The translations under genes were made by a program, and so were the position numbers. Shown here in pieces: positions 7,639 through 15,631 of a stretch of 64,000 nt of DNA. Below the pieces are notes generated by a model. The model worked only from the letters and a program-made list of their open reading frames with translations, did not search any database and was not told the origin of the DNA. This DNA is from MGBC163016 sp964631345 (GTDB taxonomy: Bacteria > Actinomycetota > Coriobacteriia > Coriobacteriales > Eggerthellaceae), in the NCBI GenBank assembly GCA_964631345.1, contig CAZVWE010000003.1, forward strand, positions 62,001 through 126,000. Reading direction: 5' to 3'. The stretch's first letter is position 1; each line of letters begins with the position of its first letter.

Positions 7639-9006
7639 TTAACGCCTGTCCTCGACATGCTTGGTCTTGCCAACCGCGCGTTCAATACCGCCTGGTTCAA
7701 CTAAAGACACATTTACTCCAACAAGAAGCGTTCCTTTTAGTTTTTCTGCAATCTTTTGTTTTATTGCATTCATCTCTTCAAAGGAATCAGTGAAAGACTC
7801 CGGTCTAATCTCGGTCACAACGGTCAAAGAATCCATGCCGTCTTTTGTTTCAGCAATAATTCTATAATGCGGAGTAACCTCTTCAATCCCTGTTAAAACG
7901 TCTTCGATTTGGCTTGGGAATACATTAGTTCCACGAATTATCAACATATCATCTGAACGTGAGCGTACCTTATCCATGCGAGCATGAGTGCGTCCACATG
8001 CACAGGGCTTTTTTGTAACTCTGGTCAAATCATGCGTCCTATATCTAAGAACAGGTATCGCTTGCTTGTCAAGAGGTGTTAATACAAGCTCACCCATTTC
8101 CCCATCCGGCACAGGCTCTCCCGTATCAGGATCAACTACTTCCCAAAGAAAATGATCTTCTGCAATATGCTGCTGGTTTCGACTTGCAAGGCATTCACCC
8201 GATACCCCAGGCCCCATAACTTCTGTTAAACCGTAGTTATCCGTGCAAATGATATGCATCCGAGATTCTATTTCTTGCTTCAGACCCGGTGGACAAGGCT
8301 CCCCACCAAAAAGGCCAACACGCAGCGGAGATGTTTCCCAATCATATCCAAGCTCTTCTCCGACCTCACAGATATGCATTGCATACGAAGGCGTTGCAAT
8401 CAGTACGGTTGTTTTATAGTCATCAATCATTTGTATATGACGCTCGGTGTTGCCGCTTCCTGCTGGAATCATTGCACATCCCAGCTTTTGCAATCCATAA
8501 TGCAGACCAAATCCACCAGTAAACATGCCATATCCAAAAGCCATTTGGGCTAAGTCAGTAGGAACAACACTTGCCATTTGAACAAGACGAGCAATGCAGT
8601 CGCTCCACACATCCATATCGTCTTTTGTATACCCTACAACGATAGGTTTTCCAGTCGTTCCAGATGAAGAATGGAGTTCGATGACATCATCTAAGCTTGT
8701 TGCAAATAGCCCAAATGGAAAAGTATCGCGAAGAACACTTTTATCAGTAAAAGGAAGTTTTCTTACATCATCAAGGGTCTGGATATCGTCAGGAGATACA
8801 CCCATCTCATCCATCTTGTTTCTGTAATAGTCAACGTTTTCATAGGTATAGTGAACCTGACTTTTCAGTTTTTCAAGTTGAAGAGCTTCAAGGCTATCTC
8901 TATCCATGCATTCAATTTCAGGATCATAGATAGGCAGTGCTTCAAAATCTCCATTTGCAGCAGCATGCAGCGCTGCTCCCTTTTCTGTTATATCAAACCC
9001 TGGCAT
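7639..9006 (-). CDS. paaK: Phenylacetate-CoA ligase (PaaK-type), copy 1
   Basis: AMP-forming ligase interconverting aryl acetates and aryl-acetyl-CoAs in the cytoplasm. The 455 residues have the phosphate-binding SSSGTTGK at 113-120, a DNYGLTE adenylate motif near 255-261, a CACGRTH cysteine pair common in PaaK enzymes, and a PaaK C-terminal domain ending VGKTKHV. It has about 25 more N-terminal residues than copy 2. It follows iorA, iorB and an ACT-domain gene, so the likely job is handling the CoA esters made by indolepyruvate oxidoreductase. Direction in the cell (activation or CoA release) cannot be read from sequence. Confidence 0.9.
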   Translation of the reverse strand: MPGFDITEKGAALHAAANGDFEALPIYDPEIECMDRDSLEALQLEKLKSQVHYTYENVDYYRNKMDEMGVSPDDIQTLDDVRKLPFTDKSVLRDTFPFGLFATSLDDVIELHSSSGTTGKPIVVGYTKDDMDVWSDCIARLVQMASVVPTDLAQMAFGYGMFTGGFGLHYGLQKLGCAMIPAGSGNTERHIQMIDDYKTTVLIATPSYAMHICEVGEELGYDWETSPLRVGLFGGEPCPPGLKQEIESRMHIICTDNYGLTEVMGPGVSGECLASRNQQHIAEDHFLWEVVDPDTGEPVPDGEMGELVLTPLDKQAIPVLRYRTHDLTRVTKKPCACGRTHARMDKVRSRSDDMLIIRGTNVFPSQIEDVLTGIEEVTPHYRIIAETKDGMDSLTVVTEIRPESFTDSFEEMNAIKQKIAEKLKGTLLVGVNVSLVEPGGIERAVGKTKHVEDRR

Positions 9007-9033
9007 AAATACTACTTCCTATCGAATTTGCTC

Positions 9034-9468
9034 TTAGCAAAACTTTTCAGCAACAATACGACGAATATCTTCTTGATTGATGAGATTTACATCTGAATTT
9101 TTAAGCGCAGCCTCAGCGGCTTCAGCATCATCTGTACCAACGATGATGTACGTAGAAATCATTGAATAGCTGTAAGTTACGTTAACCTTGCATTCAGAAA
9201 GCACATCCATAACGTATGCTAATCTACCTGGCTCATCATCTAGTCTTATACAAATTACGTCTTTAATTGTGTAGGCTGCTCCAAATTCTTTAAGTCCAGA
9301 AACTGCCAAATCAGGATTATCGACGATAAATCTTGCAATTCCATATTCACCAGTATCAGATACGGAATAGCCTCTAACATTAACTGCCTTATCTTCAAAG
9401 AGGCGAAGGATGCGAGCAAGGTGTCCAGGTTTACTTTCAGTAAAAACACTTATCTGCTTAACACCCAT
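9034..9468 (-). CDS. Tandem ACT-domain protein, module 1
   Basis: 144 residues made of two ACT folds (about 4-68 and 70-140). The first begins KQISVFTESKPGHLARIL, the typical ACT ligand-site beginning with a conserved Gly-His; the second has LDDEPGRLAYVMDVL. No catalytic domain is attached, so it is probably an amino-acid-sensing regulatory subunit. It overlaps iorB by one base (TAATG) and precedes paaK, so it may modulate one of these enzymes according to aromatic amino acid level. A second gene of the same design sits next to the second paaK at 13.9-14.3 kb. Confidence 0.85.
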   Translation of the reverse strand: MGVKQISVFTESKPGHLARILRLFEDKAVNVRGYSVSDTGEYGIARFIVDNPDLAVSGLKEFGAAYTIKDVICIRLDDEPGRLAYVMDVLSECKVNVTYSYSMISTYIIVGTDDAEAAEAALKNSDVNLINQEDIRRIVAEKFC

Positions 9469-10055
9469 TACTCTTCTCCTTTGCGCTCTTCATATGCTTC
9501 TCTTCCAGCAGAAAAAGCAAGTTTATTAACATCGATCGTCTTTTCAGGCACATGTGCAACCACGGCTTCCATCCATGCATCAATTGGAATATCCATCGTT
9601 TTCGATAAAGCCCCAAGAAGTGCAACATTTGATGCTTTAGGATTCCCTATTTCTTTTGCAATTGAAACAGCAGGGATTATTGCAGCGCCGGAACTTAAAA
9701 GAACACCTTTCAGGTCTTTTGGCATTTCGCATTTCCCGGTAAGGACGCTTGCAGGCTTTATAACCTCATCGCTTACAACCATCGAACCGTTGCTTTTTAA
9801 AAACTCAGAATTGCGCACAGCTTCCATGATTTCAAATGAAACAAGGATATCTGCCTCACCTTCTGCACAAACCATCGACTTTACATCTTCACCAAATGTA
9901 ACAACAGTTGTAACGGCGCCACCACGTTGCGACATTCCATGTATTTCAGACACTTTTACGTCATACCCTGCCCTCATAGCAGCGTCTGCCAAAATATGCG
10001 CGCCAAGGATAGTGCCTTGACCCCCTACTCCGCAAAGCAAAACTTTTGTGGTCAT
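9468..10055 (-). CDS. iorB: Indolepyruvate ferredoxin oxidoreductase, beta subunit
   Basis: The 195-residue gamma-type (POR) domain subunit that pairs with IorA to oxidise aryl pyruvates to aryl-acetyl-CoA, CO2 and reduced ferredoxin. The N-terminal LLCGVGGQGTILGAHIL is the family's glycine-rich motif, and EIHGMSQRGGAV is characteristic of IorB. It starts 16 bases after the iorA stop and overlaps the ACT gene by one base. The pairing with IorA, PaaK and ACT genes supports aromatic amino acid fermentation. Confidence 0.93.
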   Translation of the reverse strand: MTTKVLLCGVGGQGTILGAHILADAAMRAGYDVKVSEIHGMSQRGGAVTTVVTFGEDVKSMVCAEGEADILVSFEIMEAVRNSEFLKSNGSMVVSDEVIKPASVLTGKCEMPKDLKGVLLSSGAAIIPAVSIAKEIGNPKASNVALLGALSKTMDIPIDAWMEAVVAHVPEKTIDVNKLAFSAGREAYEERKGEE

Positions 10056-10071
10056 TTAATCCTCCTGCTAA

Positions 10072-11856
10072 TTAGCGAGTAATCGCATTAAACTTGCAAT
10101 ATTGAGCACATTGACCACAACCTATACATTGATTCGCATCAATATAAGAAAGTCCGGTCTCAACTTCACGTCCAATGGCTGGACATCCCAGTGTTAAACA
10201 AACCCCGCACCCTGTACACGATACTATGAAATATGGCTCTTGTTTTTCGCGTGAAAGCAAAACACAAGGCCTTTTAAACACAATCACAGACAACCTATCG
10301 CGTGCGCTAACTGCAGATTTGATAGAACTACGTACAGCTTCCATATCGTTAGGATCAACTGTTACAACATCATCGATACCAATTGCACGAACTAGGGTTT
10401 CTAGATCAACTTCAAAAGACTCTCTATTTTGGAGAGTTTGTCCGTTAAATGGATTTCCTTGTCGCCCAGTCATTGCAGTTGTTCTATTGTCAAGAATACA
10501 AACACATCCTGCGCCTTTGTTATATGAAGTCGACAAAAGTGAACTTAAGCCTGAATGGCCAAACGTCGAATCCCCTATGACGGCAACCACAGGACGTTTG
10601 CTGTCATTTCCAAGCGCAAGCTCAAAGCCATGTGCCATAGAAATAGATGCCCCCATATCAACACATGTATCCATAGCTGAAAGAGGCGGCAAAGCTCCTA
10701 AGGTGTAGCAACCAATATCGCCTGTAATGATTGCTTTTTGACGCGTTAGTTCCTTGAAAACAAGTCTATGAGGACACCCTGGACAGAGCGCCGGTGGACG
10801 CGCAGGCACAGGCTCATCTATGTTGAGACTTTCACAATTACTAAATCCAAAAGATCTCTTAATAGTCTCAGGATCTAATTCTCCGCATTTAGGAAGTGCG
10901 ATCTTAGGTTCTGTTAGCTGAACACTACAAGCAGCAACAGCTTCGTGTAAATAAGTGCTTGCTTCTTCTATGACATATAAGTTTTTAACCGAACCTGCAA
11001 ATTCTGAAATGAGCTCTTTTGAAAGCGGATATGTTATTCCAAGCTTCAAAATACTAGCATCAGGTAGAGCTTCTTTGACGTATTGATAAACAGACCCCGA
11101 GCAAATAACACCTATATCACTTCCATTTTTAATGATCTTGTTTAATGGAGAAGAGTACGCCCATTTGCATAGCTTATCAATTCTTTCAACTTGAACTTCG
11201 CGTCTACCACGAGCAAACGCAGGCATCATGACCCATTTTGATGGATCTGTTTCATATTCAAACTCCTGGTTATCACAAGAATTCTCATAATTAATAGACT
11301 CGTCATTTAAATCGCTTGCAAATCTATCAGTAGCAGCTTTAGGATCTAAATTAACCAACCCTCTTGTATGAGATATGCGCACACAAGAGCGCAGCATGAC
11401 AGGCACATCAAAATGCTCTGATATTTCATATGCACAACATGCCATGTCATATGCCTCTTGCGAGTCAGACGGATCAAGCATGGGAATATGAGCAGCATTT
11501 GCATAGTAGTGAGAATCCTGCTCATTTTGAGAGGAATGCATTGCCGGATCATCTGCGCAAAGGATACACATGCCCCCATTAACACCTGTATACGCTGCTG
11601 TAAATAAAGGATCTGCCGCAACATTAACCCCAACATGTTTCATGGTGACAAGGGTTTTCGCGCCTGCAGCAGAAGCTCCAATGGCCACTTCAAGTGCTAC
11701 TTTTTCATTTGTACACCACTCCGCATACACATCATCGAAAGTTGCATAGCTTTCAAGAGTTTCTGTTGAAGGTGTGCCCGGATATCCCACTCCAATTTTT
11801 GCACCTGCATCATGTGCGCCATGAGCAACTACAACATTTCCGCTTAGAAGTTCCAT
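10072..11856 (-). CDS. iorA: Indolepyruvate ferredoxin oxidoreductase, alpha subunit
   Basis: The 594-residue catalytic subunit: an N-terminal pyrimidine-binding/POR domain (LLSGNVVVAHGAHDAG..GYPGTPST), a central CPGCPHR segment, and a TPP-binding domain with GDIGCYTLG and GDSTFGHSG. The C-terminus carries a two-cluster ferredoxin domain (CTGCGVCLTLGC and CIGCGQCAQYC, last 50 residues). It oxidises indole-, phenyl- and hydroxyphenylpyruvate made by transamination, passing electrons to ferredoxin. It lies two bases after the FHA-protein stop, so the FHA gene may be in the same transcript. The size is normal for the family. Confidence 0.95.
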   Translation of the reverse strand: MELLSGNVVVAHGAHDAGAKIGVGYPGTPSTETLESYATFDDVYAEWCTNEKVALEVAIGASAAGAKTLVTMKHVGVNVAADPLFTAAYTGVNGGMCILCADDPAMHSSQNEQDSHYYANAAHIPMLDPSDSQEAYDMACCAYEISEHFDVPVMLRSCVRISHTRGLVNLDPKAATDRFASDLNDESINYENSCDNQEFEYETDPSKWVMMPAFARGRREVQVERIDKLCKWAYSSPLNKIIKNGSDIGVICSGSVYQYVKEALPDASILKLGITYPLSKELISEFAGSVKNLYVIEEASTYLHEAVAACSVQLTEPKIALPKCGELDPETIKRSFGFSNCESLNIDEPVPARPPALCPGCPHRLVFKELTRQKAIITGDIGCYTLGALPPLSAMDTCVDMGASISMAHGFELALGNDSKRPVVAVIGDSTFGHSGLSSLLSTSYNKGAGCVCILDNRTTAMTGRQGNPFNGQTLQNRESFEVDLETLVRAIGIDDVVTVDPNDMEAVRSSIKSAVSARDRLSVIVFKRPCVLLSREKQEPYFIVSCTGCGVCLTLGCPAIGREVETGLSYIDANQCIGCGQCAQYCKFNAITR

Positions 11857-11858
11857 GC

Positions 11859-12302
11859 TTAATCATTTCCCATCTCAAAAAGGAAACCAAATTTCCCAAT
11901 TTGAACAAAGTCGCCATTTTCTAAAACTTTGCTTGCAATACTTTTATTATTTACCCACACACCGTTGTAGGATTTCATATCAGTTATTACATATGAATCC
12001 TTCAAGTCGTCAATCTCTGCATGCTGACGAGAAACCGTCATATCGTTTAGGAAAATATCGCATTGTGGGTTACGCCCAATGGTGGTCTTTCCATCAGAAA
12101 GTCTGTATGTGGTGCCAGGCTGTGAGCCTCTGATCATCTTCAAAGAAGCCCGTTGAGGCTTATCATCGACAACAACACTTTCACCTTCTAGATCAACAGG
12201 TTTGAATTCCTGTGTTGCACCTGAAAGACGAAAACCACAAGTCTTACACGTGAGCTCTCCACTGCTTATAGGAGATTGACACACCGGGCAAACAGAGGTC
12301 AT
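11859..12302 (-). CDS. Zinc-ribbon FHA-domain protein
   Basis: 147 residues: an N-terminal zinc ribbon with C5, C8, C19 and C22 (CPVC / CKTC), a linker, and a C-terminal forkhead-associated domain with TIGRNPQCDIFL, SRQHAEI and a final NGVWVN strand. FHA domains bind phosphothreonine peptides, so the protein probably answers to a Ser/Thr kinase, none of which is encoded here. The architecture is known in actinobacteria. Its position directly upstream of iorA, two bases apart, is unexplained; it may regulate the oxidoreductase or only share a promoter. Confidence 0.85.
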   Translation of the reverse strand: MTSVCPVCQSPISSGELTCKTCGFRLSGATQEFKPVDLEGESVVVDDKPQRASLKMIRGSQPGTTYRLSDGKTTIGRNPQCDIFLNDMTVSRQHAEIDDLKDSYVITDMKSYNGVWVNNKSIASKVLENGDFVQIGKFGFLFEMGND

Positions 12303-12345
12303 TTACTTTCCTTTCCTCATCGCATACATCAGCCTACAATGCATA

Positions 12346-13836
12346 TCAAGGATTTACTTTATCTAAAACTACAGGGGTTTCATTGATAACAACAGTTTTT
12401 GCTTCGTTTTCCCCATCATTTGATCCTGTAAGTCTGTTCCACCAAATCCCAATTGATTCTAAAATACTTGGCCCTTGAACATCGGCGCATGCAATTAAAT
12501 CCAAAGTTGCAATTTCCTCATTATGCTGGTAAAACGTCGCCGTTCCAACAACTTGTCCAGCAGAAACCCCACCATGAATCTCATCAATATGAAACTCTTG
12601 GCTGATGTTACCATCCGGCTTGAATATACTAACGCTAACATCCGGGTCTTTAAACGTCACAGGAACTGTTTTATCTTCCCAATCACTCAATGCTGCATAA
12701 GCAACAACAGGAACACTTTGCTCATCTCCATCAAAAGTCATTTCGTACACTTCATCGGTGTTTGCAAGTTTGTAATCAACTGTGTTGTTGTAAACCCAGT
12801 TGTAAAGGATCTCAGTATCGGCAAATCTTTGCTCACTTGAAGTAGATCCCAAAACAATCGCATAAAGAGTTATGCCATCTCTTTCGCAAGCACCCGAAAA
12901 ACAATATCCCGCTAAGTCAGTATGTCCTGTTTTGATTCCGCAAGATCCAGTATATTCACCGAGAAGAACATCAGTAGTTACAACTTCAACATCAACATTC
13001 TGGCCATTTCGCTTTACCGGAAATACCTTTTTTTCAGTATCTACGATTTCTCGAAATTGCTCACTTTGCATCGCATAGGCAGAAATGATAGACACATCTT
13101 TTGCTGTTGAGTGAAGCTCTGTTCCATATTTCCCACCATCAAGGCCGTGTGGATTTGTAAAAAAGGTGTTAGAGCAACCAAGCTCTATTGCCTTTGAATT
13201 CATTTTGGCAAGAAAGGCTCGATTGCACTCATCTACACTTGTTCCTTCTATTGTATTGCCATAAGAATCAACCAAAGACTCATCCGAATTTGCTGCATTT
13301 TCAAGAATGACTTGACCCACGCCCTCAGAAATTACAATCGCTGCATCGTTTCCTGATGGAACCATAAGAGCATAAAGTGCATTTTCTAGAGTAATAACAT
13401 CTCCAAACATGAGATTTGCGCTTGACTCTCCTACGGTTGCAGCCTCTTTACTAACGCTCATCTCTAAATCCATCGGTGCATTTTCCATGGCGATAATTGC
13501 AGTCATTATCTTTGTAATTGACGCAATCGTGCACTCTTCATTGGCATTGCGTTCAAAATATATGCGCCCATTTTCATCAACAAGATATGCACGTTCAGCA
13601 TCAATAGAAGGGCACATCGATGGAGGCATACCGCGTTGTTCCTGTGTAGCTCCTGCAACAATGTCAGCTTTGCGCACATCCGCATAAGCATCTTGAGCAA
13701 ACAAAACAGGATGCATTGCAATACTTACGGCCAGTAAAAGCGTAAGCAAAATGCAGGTAAGGCGAGATAAACCTTGACTAGGTTTTATCTCGCCACAAAA
13801 TTCTACACATGTATGCCTTTTAAAAATCTGAGTCAC
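12346..13836 (-). CDS. dacA: Serine-type D-Ala-D-Ala carboxypeptidase (DacA/PBP5 type)
   Basis: Trims the terminal D-alanine from peptidoglycan stem peptides outside the cell. The 496 residues begin with an export signal (basic start, hydrophobic stretch about 26-46, AYA-D cleavage near 53). The penicillin-binding motifs are in order: SITK at 106-109 (nucleophile S106), SGN near 158, and KTGHTDLAG near 290. A PBP5-type beta domain follows and the tail is hydrophilic with no clear membrane anchor. It interrupts the two fermentation modules and is functionally unrelated to them. Confidence 0.92.
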   Translation of the reverse strand: MTQIFKRHTCVEFCGEIKPSQGLSRLTCILLTLLLAVSIAMHPVLFAQDAYADVRKADIVAGATQEQRGMPPSMCPSIDAERAYLVDENGRIYFERNANEECTIASITKIMTAIIAMENAPMDLEMSVSKEAATVGESSANLMFGDVITLENALYALMVPSGNDAAIVISEGVGQVILENAANSDESLVDSYGNTIEGTSVDECNRAFLAKMNSKAIELGCSNTFFTNPHGLDGGKYGTELHSTAKDVSIISAYAMQSEQFREIVDTEKKVFPVKRNGQNVDVEVVTTDVLLGEYTGSCGIKTGHTDLAGYCFSGACERDGITLYAIVLGSTSSEQRFADTEILYNWVYNNTVDYKLANTDEVYEMTFDGDEQSVPVVAYAALSDWEDKTVPVTFKDPDVSVSIFKPDGNISQEFHIDEIHGGVSAGQVVGTATFYQHNEEIATLDLIACADVQGPSILESIGIWWNRLTGSNDGENEAKTVVINETPVVLDKVNP

Positions 13837-13886
13837 AAACTTTCAACTGCCTAATAAGCTTAAAAGTATATAAATCTATCCCGTAT

Positions 13887-14309
13887 TTACTCAGAATAAA
13901 TCTCTTCAGGTTCAACGATAGTAAATCCAGCTTGTATCATTTTTTCATCGGCGCTTGAATCATCAATCTTTAAGACATCGATAGCAAACTTATCTGCAAC
14001 CTGAAAGCAATACCCGTATTGAATATTCATATCATTGTCATCACAAAAAGTTAGAAGCTTAGCTAGCCCACCTGGCTCATCTGGGATGCGTACTGCACAA
14101 ATTGGCGTGATAGAAGCTTTAAATCCATCTTCTGATAAAGCCATGCAAGTCTCTTCTGGCTTATCGCAAAAGATACGAGCTATGCCAAAATCCTGGGTAT
14201 CGGCTAAAAACATTGCATGCATATTGATGCCCATATCTGCAATCTTATTGCAGAGCTTAGCCAAATGGCCTTTTTCATTTTGTAAAAATACACTTAACTG
14301 AGAAATCAT
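13887..14309 (-). CDS. Tandem ACT-domain protein, module 2
   Basis: 140 residues from ATG 14309, chosen because GAGAGGTGAG lies just upstream and the protein then starts MISQLSVFLQNEKGHLAKL, aligning with the ACT protein at 9.0-9.5 kb; the longer reading adds 25 unconserved residues. Two ACT repeats (about 3-68 and 70-138) with PDEPGGLAKLL in the second. It follows paaK copy 2 after four bases. As with module 1 it is probably a ligand-sensing regulator for the ligase or its pathway. Confidence 0.83.
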   Translation of the reverse strand: MISQLSVFLQNEKGHLAKLCNKIADMGINMHAMFLADTQDFGIARIFCDKPEETCMALSEDGFKASITPICAVRIPDEPGGLAKLLTFCDDNDMNIQYGYCFQVADKFAIDVLKIDDSSADEKMIQAGFTIVEPEEIYSE

Positions 14310-14313
14310 CTGA

Positions 14314-15615
14314 CTACTCACCTCTCTTATCAATAACGCGCTTGGCTTTGCCCATTGAACGCTCAATTGTTTTTGGCTCAACAATTTTTACATCCACTGC
14401 AACCTGCAGATTTGCTTTAAGCTCGGCCTGAAGACGCTTCTTTAAATCTTCGATTTGACGAACCTCATCAATCACAAAATCAGGTTCTGTTTCTACAAGA
14501 AGCTCAACATGGTCAAGCGGTCCTTTATTCGTAAGAATAATTTGATATTGAGTAGCAATTTCTGGGAAGTTTGTAATTACTTGCTCGATCTGAGATGGGA
14601 ATACATTAACACCACGAATGATCATCATATCGTCTGTGCGGCCACGCAATCTATCGATCTTTCTATGTGTTCTGCCACACGCGCAAGGCTCTGAAATAAG
14701 CCGTGTAACATCCCTTGTTCTATATCTAATCAATGGAGAACATTCGCGTGTAAGCGTGGTGATAACAAGCTCTCCCCACTCACCTTCCGGTAAAACCTCA
14801 CCAGTTGCTGGATCTATGATCTCACAATAAAACTGATCTTCTGCAATATGAAGGCCTCCACGCTCTTTGCATTCCATCGCAACGCCAGGACCCATAATTT
14901 CTGAAAGCCCATATACATCACAGTATTGAAGACCAAGTTTATCCGCAATCTCTTGACGCATATTTTCAGAGCATGGCTCAGCTCCAAATATTCCACCAGA
15001 TACCTTAAAATCCTCTGCGGGGTTGTAACCCATCTCTATTGCGGTATCTGCAATATATAACGCATATGATGGTGTACAAGCCAAAATATCAGTTCCGCAA
15101 TCTGCCAAAAACTGTACTTGACGCTTCGTATTGCCAGAAGATGCAGGAATAACGGTACATCCCATGGCCTCACCACCTGCGTGTGCTCCAAGGCCACCTG
15201 TAAAGAGTCCATATCCATAAGCAACTTGGATGACAGAGTCCTTGCTGCCGCCTACCATGGCAATACCACGCGCAAAGCAATCCCCCCAATTCTTAAGGTC
15301 GTTTTCAGTGTGTCCTGCAATAGTTGCTTGACCCATCGTTCCAGATGAAGCATGTATTCTTGCAACATCTTCCATGGGAACTGCAAACATGCCAAATGGG
15401 TAAGCATCACGCATGTCTTGCTTTACAACAAAAGGAAACTTAGAAAGATCCTCAAGAGAAGTTAGATCGTCAGGAGAAACTCCAGCTTCATCAAATGAAT
15501 CTTTAAAGAATTCAACGTTGTCATATGCATGTTTTAGACTCCATTTAAGTCTATCGAGCTGGAGTTTTTCAAGCTCATCTCTTGGCATCGTTTCAATTTC
15601 GGGTTGATAATACAT
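14314..15615 (-). CDS. paaK: Phenylacetate-CoA ligase (PaaK-type), copy 2
   Basis: 433 residues from ATG 15615, supported by AAAGGA upstream and by alignment with copy 1; an earlier in-frame start would add 33 unlikely residues. It has the PaaK fold signals: YGLSEIMGPG adenylate motif, CACGRTH pair and the C-terminal SMGKAKRV. The phosphate-binding loop reads SSGTMGQ (about 90-96) where copy 1 has SSGTTGK, so the second Thr is Met and the Lys is Gln, an unusual change in a motif that contacts ATP. It may have altered kinetics or a different aryl acid. Likely co-transcribed with the ACT gene downstream. Confidence 0.88.
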   Translation of the reverse strand: MYYQPEIETMPRDELEKLQLDRLKWSLKHAYDNVEFFKDSFDEAGVSPDDLTSLEDLSKFPFVVKQDMRDAYPFGMFAVPMEDVARIHASSGTMGQATIAGHTENDLKNWGDCFARGIAMVGGSKDSVIQVAYGYGLFTGGLGAHAGGEAMGCTVIPASSGNTKRQVQFLADCGTDILACTPSYALYIADTAIEMGYNPAEDFKVSGGIFGAEPCSENMRQEIADKLGLQYCDVYGLSEIMGPGVAMECKERGGLHIAEDQFYCEIIDPATGEVLPEGEWGELVITTLTRECSPLIRYRTRDVTRLISEPCACGRTHRKIDRLRGRTDDMMIIRGVNVFPSQIEQVITNFPEIATQYQIILTNKGPLDHVELLVETEPDFVIDEVRQIEDLKKRLQAELKANLQVAVDVKIVEPKTIERSMGKAKRVIDKRGE

Positions 15616-15631
15616 GCCTATCCTTTCCGCA

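Noticed and set aside
9421..10020. Open frame of 199 codons on the + strand across the ACT and iorB genes
   Set aside because: Opposite-strand shadow of two strongly supported genes, with no recognisable protein features.
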